The translations under genes and the position numbers were made by a program. Source: Bolinopsis microptera (taxonomy: Eukaryota; Ctenophora; Tentaculata; Lobata; Bolinopsidae). Taken from it: 64,000 bases of DNA. Below the pieces are notes generated by a model. It was not told the DNA's origin and ran no database searches. It worked only from the letters and a program-made list of their open reading frames with translations. This document shows, one piece after another, positions 27,201 to 39,215 of this stretch (positions within the stretch are counted from its first letter, which is position 1; every line of letters begins with the position of its first letter). The stretch is taken from the NCBI RefSeq assembly GCF_026151205.1, contig NC_087084.1:10629453-10693452 (forward strand), in the 5' to 3' direction.

Positions 27201-28350
27201 GGATCTCCTCAAAAGAGAGGGTAACAGGATACAAGGGTCGGTCACGTGACAGAAACCCGTACGGTTTGTGCTTGTAGGTAAACGCGTGGTTGTACTTTGA
27301 GTGGTCTATTGCAGCCTGAAATAAAACATAAAATAACTTATTAGTTCACCTAACCATGTGCTTTCGCGCCACTGCGGGCGCGCTTGTTTCACAACTACTG
27401 CAATTGCGCAAGGGCTCTGGATAGAGCATGAGCAAACTTATTAGCATGATGAGTTAAAACGAGTGACATTAGTTATATCTGAGATTCTGTGATTAAATAT
27501 ATTTCGTTGATTGCAATAACAAATAATGTTATGATTAAATATTTTACTGTAACTTTGTCTTTATTGTATTTTAGTATTATTAATACGTAATGGGATGGAA
27601 TGCAGCCCTGGCTCCATAATATGAAGGACTTGTTTCAATTCTAGATGAAAAGCTCGAATATTGAGTTTTTAGTTTTAGTTTAGTTTTAATCTTGTCGACT
27701 GCTGTTATTTTACGAACTATAAGTTTATTTATGTTGTACCTAATGTAGGAATTAGAAAGAATTTGTTTAAAAGGTGGTGATGATGTTTATGTCATTATTC
27801 TTGATTTGATTTGCGATCGATTTTTATTCCAGATATTTGAAAACATCAACGGTCACGCCTACCTGCGAATTCTCTGATACTCCTGAAAGTTGGCACAGAC
27901 CTTTGTACTTGGGTACCTCAGGCTCAAATGTTTAAAAGAAATTGAAGCCGTTTTGTAACGCAGACCTTCCTAAATGTTTTTTTTTTCTCCTGGATAATGA
28001 GGCTTTTGCATCATTGGGCATTTATGGGCCCTTGGTCCCCTCTCGTTTTTCGATAGTTGAAAACATTAGTGACGTGAGTAATATACCTGACACCTGTTAT
28101 GCAAAGTTTTAGGAGTATCTGAATATTTGCAGGTAGATTTGTATAAATTACTGAACCTGACCACTGATACACATTATGTACCACAATGTTATAAACCATG
28201 CGACATCACACAGCAGTCAGCACATGACGTCACACCACGTTACATGACGTCACACCATGTGACCTCACTTACCACGATATGATTGCGCTGTCCCCCACTG
28301 GATTGGCTGGACTTCTTCTTATTTGATGGTGCGGATATAAGAGAGACCAT
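24211..28350 (-). CDS. Four-EF-hand calcium-binding protein (calmodulin/troponin C-like)
   Basis: Exons on the minus strand, 5' to 3': 28350-28273, 27315-27199, 26088-26005, 25835-25678, 25101-25040, 24332-24211. All junctions are GT-AG and all phases agree, giving 206 residues. Loops are DVNKDGVICVDE (75-86), DMNNDGVLSFCE (111-122), DRNNSGHLSRVE (149-160) and DRDKDGLISKRE (183-194). Each has Asp at position 1, Gly at 6 and Glu at 12, so all four are predicted to bind calcium. A roughly 65-residue N-terminal extension with KKK is unlike calmodulin (about 149 residues). No signal peptide or membrane segment is seen, so a cytosolic sensor is likely. A second copy of exon 1 lies upstream at 32594-32671. 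The closest family assignment is uncertain. Confidence 0.85.
24920..25040. other. AT-rich intronic stretch
   Basis: TATATGATATAG-like low-complexity sequence precedes the EF-hand exon at 25040-25101. A degenerate GGGTTAGGGTTGGGA string resembling telomere repeat occurs in the next intron, near 25276-25300. Confidence 0.4.
26240..27245 (-). repeat. Satellite made of an exon end plus splice donor
   Basis: About ten copies of a unit of roughly 75 to 130 bp. In the minus sense each holds the last roughly 35 bases of EF-hand exon 2 (coding ...PVTLSFEEIQ), the donor GTAACGTG, and a spacer of CACGTG and TGACGTCA words. The genuine donor is the right-most one, at 27198. The rest form the start of intron 2. 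Spacer words vary from one to three per unit. Confidence 0.9.
27474..27700 (+). mobile_element. Orphan 3' tail of the Penelope-like element
   Basis: GAGATTCTGTGATTAAAT, then TTGATTG and later GTAATGGGATGGAA, match in order the sequence after the reverse-transcriptase stop at 48818-49015. No coding part is present, which fits a severely 5'-truncated insertion. It overlaps the left edge of the segmental duplication. Confidence 0.65.
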
Positions 28351-30045
28351 GAGTTACATTAGGACCACATTGTCATCAGTTGCTCTATCAGTCAGTAACT
28401 TTGTTGTAATGCATTCTATGCAGAAAATCAGGCAAATTATTTGTTTATTCGAGTTTAAATTTATTTATAATTTTCATAGAGCATCTTGAATCATCATCTT
28501 TTATTTCGTCTTATACTTCTTCACCCAAAATCAACAAGCAAATCTACTTACTAAAACACATAACAGGATCCCACAAAAAATAAAATAAGAAATTACCTTA
28601 TAGAACACTGAAAATTACCATCCATGCCACTTAAAAACCACTTAAATTTCAAATTAACTGAGTAAAATGGACGGAACTGACGGAAAATACCACGTTCTAA
28701 GCTTTGGAAAATCAGAAACACAAAAGCACATACTGCAACACAGAAATAAACTACGAGGCTACGATCTCTCGATAATTTGTTTGGTATTGACTATTGACGT
28801 TACATATTTTTATTTCCGACCTTAAAGCTGGCTAAAGCAACCATTAAATTGACATTTCGCAAGATAACATCTTCCATCTTATATCATTAGATTGTATTTA
28901 GGATATAGTGAATATATCACTCTGTTTTTAACATTCCAGTACATTGTGCAAAACTTGGGGTGGATTCGAAATTGGAAGTATATGTAGGACACGTAGTAGG
29001 GGTCGATATTAGAAGAGTGAAAAGTGAAAACTGCGCTATACAATTCAACTTTGGGGCAAACTTTGTCACACGAATGTCGCAGTAAAATTTAATGCAAGTA
29101 CCACTACTTTGATGTCGACCCAAATTATAACTAAATAATCTCGCACAATTGTAACTGCAGTTTTACAGAACTCTAAATGCTTAACAAATGGCCCTTCGCT
29201 GCAGGTTATGCCGTACCCTAACACTCAGATGAATTATAATTTCCCCACAGATTGAGACAGTTTCTATAACCAACAATAACCAATTCTTCAAAATGCCCTA
29301 TTAAGTATTACTATTCATCTTCTTTTTCAGTGACAGTAACCTCGCTAAACTGAAACTTCACAGCTAACTAGAAACACGCACTAGAAAAGGCCGAACCTAA
29401 ACGATAATAACACAACAGCTGAAACTACACAAAACTAAAGTTCAACCAAAAAGCACTGGTGAAAAAGTGTTTATTACTTGCAACCTTTACTTCCACTGCA
29501 CATACTAGTAATCTAAAAACTCCACGTGCGTTAACATTACATTATGATTTTACACTGCTACCGAGTATCATAGTTGTGTGCCATCTACTCATAAATACAA
29601 AACCGTGTAAACAATATGATTATCATGCTAGGGTGGAAAGGGATTTGGAAGTACTTTAGGAAGGAGGGGAAGAGGAGGAGGACGGAGTTGGGAGGGAAGG
29701 GAGCGAGGTTGGGGGAGTCTGTAATATATTTTTTATTCTCACTGCATCTTTTTATAACACGCCAAATTACATATGGGCCCAAAACAGGTCGGACTAAACA
29801 TTTTATGATTCTATGCTGCTCTAAGTCACGTGGACACCTTACTTCCTATTGCATATCTGATACTAAAAACTGATTGGGGTGAATAGAAAATTGTTCGAGG
29901 TTTTATCTCTGTAGAGAAGCGTATTAGCTTAAGAGTGCACTGTTGTTTTTGTTTTGTATGGTTTACATCTTACAGAATTGATTTGCTATATTTTCAATCA
30001 GATTTTGCAAATACAACACAAATTACTATCGTCAAATCAAACTCA
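27575..30045. repeat. Segmental duplication, copy 1
   Basis: Collinear with 31887-34530 across its whole length. It contains EF-hand exon 1 and its upstream region. From about 28900 on, copy 1 lacks one to three bases at many places compared with copy 2, and the 5' part is closer. No other gene is recognised inside it. Confidence 0.85.
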
Positions 30046-30155
30046 ACATAACTATTTTTTATTCCTGTCATCTTTGACATCAAATTAGAATGTTTTGAAC
30101 TAAAAATAAATCTGCTGAACGACTTCCGATGAGTCTTAATGCCTGAAAAACTCCT

Positions 30156-30213
30156 GCCGGAGGCGGCGGCCTTAGGCCGCCGCCTCCGGCCGGAGTGCAC
30201 GCTTCGCGTGCAC
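30156..30213. repeat. GC-rich double hairpin
   Basis: CCGGAGGCGGCGGCC and its exact complement are separated by TTA (30157-30189). A second hairpin, GTGCACGC-TTC-GCGTGCAC, follows at 30195-30213. The composition is strikingly GC-rich against the surroundings, suggesting a mobile or structural repeat; the function is unknown. Confidence 0.75.
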
Positions 30214-31360
30214 GAAAGAGGCTTGTAACGTGTACCAAAGGGGGTATAATAGTATTAGTAAAGGGGGTATAATAGTAAATGGGGTACATAGTATACCCAC
30301 AATAAATGCAACGGTCGTGCTTGCCAGCACTGCAGATTCAGGGATAGACGCTTTGCCAGTCAATTGTAGCCTGTATTTAATTGTCCATAGATTCAAAAGT
30401 ATAAAAGATACAGCCATTTCCGACCACAGGTCTTGAAAATAATTGTTTACACTTTAGTTTACATTGTATAAACAAATTATTTGACGTCATGAACACCCCT
30501 TGATGACGTCATCAAGTTAACCGTTTTTAAAACTTGATTTTTGACAAAGTAATAACTTTTAAAAATGATTTTACACCATTAAAAAGTAATTGTATTCAAA
30601 ATCTGAGGAAATTATTATCTTAGATAATTGTTCAAGCATTCTGAAAATTTACCGGAAAGTTTTTCTAGCTTGCTCCTTCATAAAGATATTCGTCATTGAA
30701 GTTTGTGCTTTTTTGAAGAATTATCTTATAAAAACGTCAATTTTGCGATTTAGTATTCTCTGGTGTTGGGCCATGCCTTGGGTTGTGGAGCTCAGTTCTG
30801 CTTCCTATAGGTATTAATTGTGCATTAGGCTAGTTTTAAAGTTAAAAATCGAAAAGTTGCACACGTGGGGACACGCCCAAATTGATAGAAAATTGCTAAA
30901 ATCACTGAAAATTGCTGTTTTCGTCATTTTCTGTCAACTTTAGAGTGCCGTTGTGATTACAGTTCTTCTTGAAATACTTTGAAACTTTGCATGCTTATCA
31001 AGTTATATATAATAGAATTACATGCAAAAATTTACGGCGATTCAATATTGGATGCGCACGCAACGTCCGCTCAAAGTTTGCACGTGCGAAAGGTGAGAAT
31101 TTTGCTCATTCGTGATTTCCAACAAATTCTGCTTTGCCACGACAGTTTAATGTCATTATCAATGAATTTAATGCCAACTTGAATGAGTATTAAGTGGCAT
31201 ATTCAGTCAGTGATCGACCGATATGCTTACCTAAACACAAGGAAATGTTTTTAAAGGAAAAATTTCGAAATTGTTGAAACTTCCTCCTTATTAATGAAGA
31301 TATCAGTTTAAATTTCGACTTTATAAAGTACCCTGACATTATAATCAAAAAGAGATGATA
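30214..31360. other. Spacer between duplicated segments
   Basis: No gene is recognised. It contains a GGGGTATAATAGTA motif occurring twice at 30240-30275 and one TGACGTCA pair near 30480-30510. Confidence 0.4.
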
Positions 31361-31877
31361 TTTGACCAAAACCCATAATCATGGGTAGAGTGGACCGCTG
31401 CCAGTGTCTCTCTTTCCCAAACAAAAGGAAATGATATTAATTTGATTGACCGATTTGACCGTTCTCAAATGCAAAATGATACCGAGAATGAAATCGGTCG
31501 CTCGCTTTTCCCATTCATTTACAATTGTAATAGATTAAGAAGAACTACCCAAAGGCAGCTGTACTCGGCAATAAAGATTCAATAAACTTCAGCTAATTCA
31601 ATAAGTAATAACTACCACCCTTACCCCGAAATACTAGGTATCGACCCGAACGCAACCCAAAGAGATTTTTACAGCATCTGATTGATGTACCTAATCAATC
31701 GAAACTTATTATAATTCGTAAGCCGTGAATGAATGGAAAAAGCGAGCGACCGATTTCATTCTCGGTATCATTTTGCATTTGAGAACGGTCAATCAAATTA
31801 ATATCATTTCCTTTTGTTTGGGAAAGAGAGAGACTGGCAGCGGTCCACTCTACCCATGATTATGGGTTTTGGTCAAA
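31361..31877. mobile_element. Foldback MITE with long terminal inverted repeats
   Basis: About 155 bp at the left end (from TTTGACCAAAACCCATAATC) returns inverted at 31725-31877, differing by a 9-bp deletion and a few substitutions. The 200-bp centre is non-coding. It abuts copy 2 of the segmental duplication. A diverged half-copy is at 44209-44372. No clear target duplication. Confidence 0.85.
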
Positions 31878-31886
31878 TTAATAATA

Positions 31887-34530
31887 CTATTATTAATACG
31901 TAATGGGATGGAAGTGCCCTGGCTCCATAATATGAAGGACTTGTTTCTATTCTAAATGAAAAACTCGAATATTGAGTTTTTAGTTCTAGTTTAGTTTTAA
32001 TCTTGTCGACTGCTGTTTATTTTACGAACTATAAGTTTATTTATGTTGTACCTAATTTATAAGGAATTAGAAAGAATTTGTTTAAAAGGTGGTGATGATG
32101 TTTATGTCATTATTCTTGATTTGATTTGCGATCGATTTTTACTCCAGGTATTTGAAAACATCAACGGTCACGCCTACCTGCGAATTCTCTGATACTCCTG
32201 AAAGTTGGCACAGACCTTTGTACTTGGGTACGGGGTACCTCAGGCTCAAATGTTTAAAAGCAATTGAAGCCGTTTTGTAACGCAGACCTTCCTAAAAGTT
32301 TGTTTTTCCTGGATAATGAGGCTTTTGCATCATTGGGCGTTTATGGGCCCTTTGTCCCCTCTCATTTTTCGATAGTTGAAAACATTAGTGACGTGAGTAA
32401 TATACCTGACACCTGTTTAATGCAAAGTTTTAGGAGTATCTGAATATTTGCAGGTAGATTTGTATAAATTACTGAACCTGACCACTGATACATATTATGT
32501 ACCACAATGTTATAAACCATGCGACATCACACAGCAGTCAGCACATGACGTCACCCCACGTGACATGACGTCACACCACGTTACCTCACTTACCACAATA
32601 TGATTGCGCTGTCCCCCACTAGATTGGCTGGACTTCTTCTTATTGGATGGTGCGGATATAAGAGAGACCATGAGTGACATTAGGACCACATTGTCATCAG
32701 TTGCTCTATCAGTCAGTAACTTTGTTGTAATGACATTCTATGCAGAAAATCAGGCAAATTATTTGTTTATTCGAGTTTAAATTTATTTATAATTTTCATA
32801 GAGCATCTTGAATCATCATCTTTTACTTCTTCTTATACTTCTTCACCCAAGATCAACAAGCGAATCTACTTACTAAAACACATAACAGGATCCCACAAAA
32901 AATAAAATAAGAAATTACTTTATAAAACACTGAAAATTACCATCCTTGCCACTTAAAAACCACTTAAATTTCAAATTAACCTGAGTAAAATGGACGGAAC
33001 TGAACGGAAAATACCACGTTATAAGCTTTGGAAAATCAGAAACACAAAAGCACATACTGCAACACAGAAATAAACTACGAGGCTACGATCTCTCGATAAT
33101 TTGTTTGGTATTGACTATTGACGTTACATATTTTTCATTTCCGACCTTAAAGCTGGCTAAAGCAACCATTAAATTGACATTTCGCAAGATAACATCTTCC
33201 ATCTTATATCATTAGATTGTATTTAGGATATAGTGAATATATCACTCTGTTTTTAACATTCCAGTACATTGTGCAAAACTTTGGGGTGGATTCGAAATTT
33301 GGAAGTATATGTAGGACACGTAGTAGGGGTCGATATTAGAAGAGTGAAAAGTGAAAACTACGCTATACAATTACAACTTTGGGGCAGACTTTGTCATACG
33401 AATGTCGCAGTAAAATTTAATGCAAGTACTATTACTTTCGTGTCGACCCAAATCATAACTAAATAATCTCGCACAATTGTAACTGCAGTTTTACAGAACT
33501 CTAAATGCTTAACAAATGCCCTTGCGTTTGCAGGCATCATCCGTACATTAACACTCGGTATTGAATTGGATAATTTCCCGATACGAGATTGGAGACAAGT
33601 TCTATAACCAACCAATCAACCAATTCGATTCAAAGTGCCCTATTAAGTATTACTATTCATCTCTCTTTGTCAGTGACAGTAACCTCGCCTAAACTGAAAC
33701 TTCAGCAGCTGAACTAGAGAAAAAGGCACGCACTAGAAAAAGGGGCACGAACCTAAACTGTATAAACACAACAGCTGAAACTACACAAAAACTAAAGTTC
33801 ACACCGAAAGGAAGCACGTGGCTGAGGAAAGTGTGTTTTATAGCCTGTGGCAACCTTTTACTTCCCACGTGCACACTACTAGTAGATCTAGAAAACTCCA
33901 CGTGCGTATAACAGTTACATTATATCTTTACACGTGCTGACGTGCTACCGAGTATCTAGTTGTAGTGCCATCTTACGTCATAAATACAAAACCGTTTATA
34001 CAAAATATATGATGTGATCATGCTAGAGGGTGGGAGGAGGGAGTGGGAAGTGGGAGGGCTGAGGGGAAGGGAGGGGGAGGGAGGAGGAGGGAGTGGGAGT
34101 TGGGAGGGGAGGGAGGGGGAGGGAGGGGTTGGGAGGAGGTCTGTAAATATTTTTTATTCTCACTGCATTCTGTTTTCATAACAACGCCCAAATTCACAAT
34201 TATTGGGCCCAAACTGACGAGTGGTCGGACTAACTTTTATTGTAATTTCTTATTGGCTGCTCTAAGTCACGTGAGGAGCACCTTACTTCCTCATTGGCCT
34301 ATATCCTGGATACTAAAAACTGATTGGTGGGTTGGGAATAGTAACAATAATTGGTTCGAGGTTTTGTATGTCTTCTGTAGAGGAAGCAGTATTAGCTTGA
34401 GAGAGTGCAGGCTGTGTGTTTTTTGGTTTGTGTCATGGTTGTACATCTTACAGAGATTGATTTGCTATATTTTCAATACAGATTTTGCAATACAACACAA
34501 AGTTAAGCTATCGTCAGAACTCGGAAACAT
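31887..34530. repeat. Segmental duplication, copy 2
   Basis: Second copy of 27575-30045, in the same orientation and about 1.8 kb away. It carries the second EF-hand exon 1 at 32594-32671 and a purine-rich GGGAGG tract at 34027-34140 that yields a false open frame. It lies upstream of the EF-hand gene, so it may bring a second promoter. Confidence 0.85.
32594..32671 (-). CDS. Duplicate first exon of the EF-hand gene
   Basis: This 78-bp exon ends in the donor GTAAGTGAGG. It encodes the same 26 residues (MVSLISAPSNKKKSSQ onward) as exon 1 at 28273-28350, with three differences, all synonymous third-position changes. It ends in phase 0, so it could splice to exon 2 at 27315 as an alternative first exon. 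Without transcripts, use of this copy is inferred. Confidence 0.65.
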
Positions 34531-36145
34531 TCAAACAGTTTAGCTACTCTTTTGTTCTTTTTGGCACCCCTTTTGACTTTTTATACCCCAAGTTTTTTCT
34601 GGCAGTTATTATAAAGAGATAAAGGTCCTTAAGTGGCATCCACCACTGATGGCGTCCGTTCTAAAGGACTTTCGGAGACGTTTTCTGCCTCCCCGCAACA
34701 CACAATTTCATGCTTTACTCGGATATGCAATATGCATTATGCATGGCTTATATTCAAACAAAAGATCATCCACAAAACAAACTTACAAATGAATTATATT
34801 TATATGATCATAACTTTAAGTAACCACTTAAACTAAATTATGGGTACAGAAATCACTTTATTTACCAGTCCTAAAATTACGGATCCCTCTTAATTGTATT
34901 CATATTAAGGACGAATACAACAAGAGATAGTCCTAATATTTGATGGAAATGCTAAATAAATGAGCCAATAAGGGAGGCTAAAGCCAATAACAGGAGAAGA
35001 GGGATTGTGGCAGTATTGTGGTAGTTGCAATTATACAGGGCCGGATAGCAGACTGGGAGGTTAATGTGGAGACTAGAGATAACCGCCCCATTATTATATA
35101 CTATAAGTATTGTATAACAATACTATTATATATATATATGAGTATTGCTGAAAGCACAGTGTAAGGCCTACACGGACCGCCTCTAACTAGCCAATCCCTG
35201 TTTACATGCCGTGTAGCAGGGGACTAGAAAGAGCTAAACTAGTAAGCGGGGCATAGCCAATACACTATACTTCCATCATTGAGTATATTACCAACCAACA
35301 GGAAAATTTCCTTGTGTTTGGAATCTACCAAGACGAAAGTTGTACAATCCAGCGAAATTTGATATCTTTATATATATATAATATATACTTTTATTGTTAT
35401 TCTCCCTGTAGACCAATGTCTCGAGACCGTTACTGCTATTAGTGCTTTTAAAGCTTCCACAATTAGATTCAAGAATACTTCAGGTCACAAATATAAGACA
35501 TTACGTCATAAATACGTCATAGATACATTATAAATTAGATTACAACTCTTCGTCATGCTCCATTTCCGTTCAAACCGCAATGAAAATAATTGAACCCAAA
35601 TGACCAAGTAACATGAAAGATATGCTGTCTAAAGAAAAGCTCTCCTGGGCTCTTGAAAAGTCTAAAAATACACTGATACTACTGATCTGCTCCACCCTTC
35701 TCCACAATTATATTTATCTACGTGAAGGGCTAGGATTTCAGGAACCTGCAATGTTAACGGTAATGGGGGTTGGGCTCATTTTTTCTGAGCCAGTGGCTCA
35801 TTTTGTTAATACCGTCTACCAGCCCGGAGGTAGCGAGTCCGGATTTCAGCTGGGTCAAGATTAACCTGGGGATCTCAGGCTTCAGTGCTCATAATGATAA
35901 ACCGAATGAAGATAATATGGTGGAATGATAGGCTGAGCGCCGCCCAGTAAGGTCACAAAGCTGAAGAACAGCCGTTAGTCACTAAACCACAGTGGTCATT
36001 AGACACGAGGGCATAAAAGCATATGTCTAGGGTTGTGCTGCGGTAAAACGTGCGTGTAAGGAACCACACCACAAGGGTAAAGAGGGTCGGTACCTTTACC
36101 ACTAGCTTGCTAGGGTCAACCCACTCATTCATTACCACTGAGTGA
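34531..36145. other. No supported gene
   Basis: AT-rich sequence with TATATATA runs near 35130 and 35380. An 83-residue frame at 35613-35864 with a hydrophobic stretch resembles no family I can name. Confidence 0.4.
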
Positions 36146-36230
36146 AGGGGACAATGCGCTCACATTGTCCCCTCTGCAAAACAATTATGTGACCTTAGTG
36201 AGCGCTCACTAAGATCACATAATTGTTTTG
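36146..36230. repeat. Two adjacent perfect or near-perfect palindromes
   Basis: The first has 11-bp arms, AGGGGACAATG, at 36146-36173. The second has 27-bp arms meeting at the centre GAGCGCTC (36177-36230) with one mismatch. Together they can form two cruciforms. They probably derive from a transposon end. Confidence 0.75.
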
Positions 36231-38615
36231 TTGAACGTCATGCCATATTACAGAACCAACCATACCATTTGACACACAGTTGAATTGTCATGCCAGCGAT
36301 GCCAGCTCTATTTTGACCGCCAGACAGTGCAGTTAATTGTAACTAAAAGTAACCCCACCATCTCTAAAATTAGTTACAATTCTATCTTTACAACTGGTCG
36401 TTACCTAATTTTCTTCAAAACCACACATTTTAATGACTGGTAATAAAGTAATAGCTCTGTGCCTGCAGTTTTAATTGTACTGATATTGAAACTGTAATGG
36501 TCAACTCAACGCCCTTGTCCTTTTCTAGAAACTTCCTTTTTTAGAAGTAGAAGCTTCCTTTTGTACAGGTAAAAGCTTCCTTCTCTAGAAGTAGAAGCTT
36601 CCTTTCCTGTCATTGAAATAAGGTAATTTCAATTTTGCTACGATTATAACAGTGAAGTCATTTTAAATCAAACTCATTATATAATTATAACGTCTAGAAA
36701 AGTAAAACTGCAGAAATGTATTCCAGGGACTTTCAGCGTACTTATCGTAGATTCTAATTAAAACTATGGGAATTTATCCCATCGAGTTACTATCATGTTA
36801 CTAAGTTACTAGGTTACTAAGTTACTAAGTTTTCCCCAGAATCACCCACCTTCCTCACACTACATGATACAGACTACCGCCCATGGTGACAGGACACTCA
36901 GTGCACAGTTGCTAAGTGACAACAACTGGTTGTTAAGGTCATTTGTCCCTCTGATAGACAGCCACTCCCCTCCTTAGCTAATGATCCCCCAATATCTTTA
37001 GTTGCTGGATAGTTCCTGTTAAAAGCTAGCCAGCAATATTTTAACCTACTTGGCACAATTACTAACGATCAGAATCTTCACTTCTTGCTTCTAATAACGG
37101 TTTGGCATTTCTCGTCTGGAAATAGTGAGGCTAATGCTGAGGTATGATCATAATTCTAAACCTCGTTTTTATCACTTACTGCGTTAAAAAACAACATATT
37201 TTAAGCTATACAGGCCACATGATAAAGGCGATATGAATATTATTGAAGTTTAGCGATTAGTCAGGCTCATTATAGAAGACAGTTCTTCTGTATTTGAGTG
37301 CTGTATTTGAGTGCTGTGGGTAACACAGTAAAACAGCCGAGGAATGACAAGTGTGACGGCTTATAAAGAAAGAGAGCGCGAGTTTCTGAGATATTATTTT
37401 AATGTCCTTTGCACTCGTTACCAGTACCATTGCTTTTTCTAATCACCTTACATGGCACCCCGATACCAATGCGCAGCACTCTTTTCGAGCTTCTCTCATA
37501 CGTGAGAGGGGCGAACAATAGACTAGCAGGCTAGGTAATCTAATCTAAATCATCATGTTTTGAATTTCGATGTATTTTAGTTCACGGCTGTGATTTACCA
37601 TTAATTCCAGTCGCGCGGTGTTGTATGAAATTGGAGGAGGCAAGCCGCTGAGCCGCTAGGTACTTCAAGTTCAACCGACACACACGACACACAAAAACTT
37701 AGTCCTACAGTTGTGTCACACCTGTGCTCAGTGCTGATGTCATTTTAAAACTGCATATTAAAAAAAAACTTTACTAATGCAGGTTTAGATTTGTGGCGAT
37801 CAAACTAGGGAAGGTTGGTTCATGTTGGAAATAATCCCGTTTAATTATTGAAGAGCTCGAGATTTTACGATCTCAGGAACCACTTCAGGAACCACTTCAG
37901 CCTCAAACCACTTTCCAGGAGTAAGGTAAGAGTATAATACATAGTAAGGTAGTATTAGTTACAAAGCAATAATCACAGTAGCCGGCTGACACTGTGACAC
38001 CCGATATATCTCCGACGTGCTAAAAAGCGACCAAGTACATGATCGTTAATTATGCAGGTTGCTTGATTGCTCTCTGCCACTAGGTCAACCACCACCAGTT
38101 ATGATCATTATGGAATATGTCTCGTCTCACCTGTATGGTGGTAAAACAGCTGATCTATGACTGTCATGAAGTAGTCCGGAGTTCACTTGTCCTGTTATAC
38201 TGGTAGATATTGGCTCAGTTTGGTCCCTAATTTCATGTATATTTTCGGTAACCGAGCCGTTTTGTCACCTTTAATTTCACTTAAAGTTTAGGTCTCGTGA
38301 CGATACTGGAACCGTTTTGACATCTTTAATTGACTCTAAAATTAGCAGGATTGCAGGGTCATGTCACGTGTTACGTTCTTTATATTGGAATTTTATGCCT
38401 TATATTATTAAATACTGAAAACTGAAAAGTTCTTGATCGTTCGACGGGGCAAAAGCCGTTATATCGATTTTAATTCAGTTTATTTCCTCAACTTTGTTTC
38501 TCTTAAAATGATCGCTAATTTTTAGCGTTTCAATTAATCATTGTAGTTAATTCAGTTAATCACAACTTTTAGTTGATCTCTTCTGTAAGTTAATCACTAC
38601 TAAACCTCTAATAGT
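36231..38615. other. No supported gene
   Basis: Only a short AGAAGCTTCCTT repeat at 36530-36610 and a GTTACTAAGT motif at 36790-36830 stand out. Confidence 0.4.
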
Positions 38616-38619
38616 AATA

Positions 38620-38700
38620 CAGTAAAACCCCGATTTACCGTGGAGTTTGGGGGAAAGGAAACATCCGCGGTAAATCGGGGTCCGCGGTAAATCGGGGTTT
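38620..38700. mobile_element. Remnant of a pogo-like transposon end
   Basis: CAGTAAAACCCCGATTTACC after TA resembles pogo/Tigger termini. The inverse CGGTAAATCGGGGTTTTG appears at 38683-38700, with an extra internal CGGTAAATCGGGGT copy. The right end lacks the final ACTG-TA, so this is a small deletion derivative. Assignment is by end similarity only. Confidence 0.5.
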
Positions 38701-39099
38701 TGTTTGGTTTACATTATGTATGTTTAGCACTATTTTTCACGGTTTCTAATTGTCTGATGATCACTAGATTAACTTGAACTTTATTCAGACTTCTTATCTG
38801 TTATAAACTGCCACATACAGTATAGTATATGTATATACATACAGTAGGTATTATATGTCAGGTTGTTCTACGACAGATTCCACTTGTCCAATGTCCGATC
38901 TACCTGTTCTACGAGACAGAGAAATTGCGTCAATATATTTACAAGAGACACAAGACCCCATTAAACTGAGGTTCTGTAACTGTAACATTTAGTAAAACAG
39001 TGTCTCTAATCGTGATTATCGAATAATCAACTGCCGCTTTTCTTACTCATAAACAGAGCGTATTTTTAAACGTTTATTCCACGATCCATTTGTCGCACA

Positions 39100-39215
39100 A
39101 AAACACCACGTGACGTCACCACGAAACCACCTGACGTCACCACGAAACCACGTGACGCTACCACGAAACCACGTGACGTCATCACAATACCACGTGACGT
39201 CATCACATCACCACG
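39100..39215. repeat. CACGTGACGTCA minisatellite
   Basis: Five copies of a 19-21-bp unit, ACCACGTGACGTCACCACGA, with substitutions. It is the same word family that fills the EF-hand gene introns. Confidence 0.8.

Noticed and set aside
34027-34543. 166-residue plus-strand frame
   Set aside because: Its first part is a GGGAGG purine tract and the rest shows no domain; the orthologous part of duplication copy 1 does not keep the frame.
35613-35864. 83-residue frame with LLICSTLLHNYIYL
   Set aside because: It recalls the LHN motif of Harbinger nucleases, but no other motif or TIR supports it.
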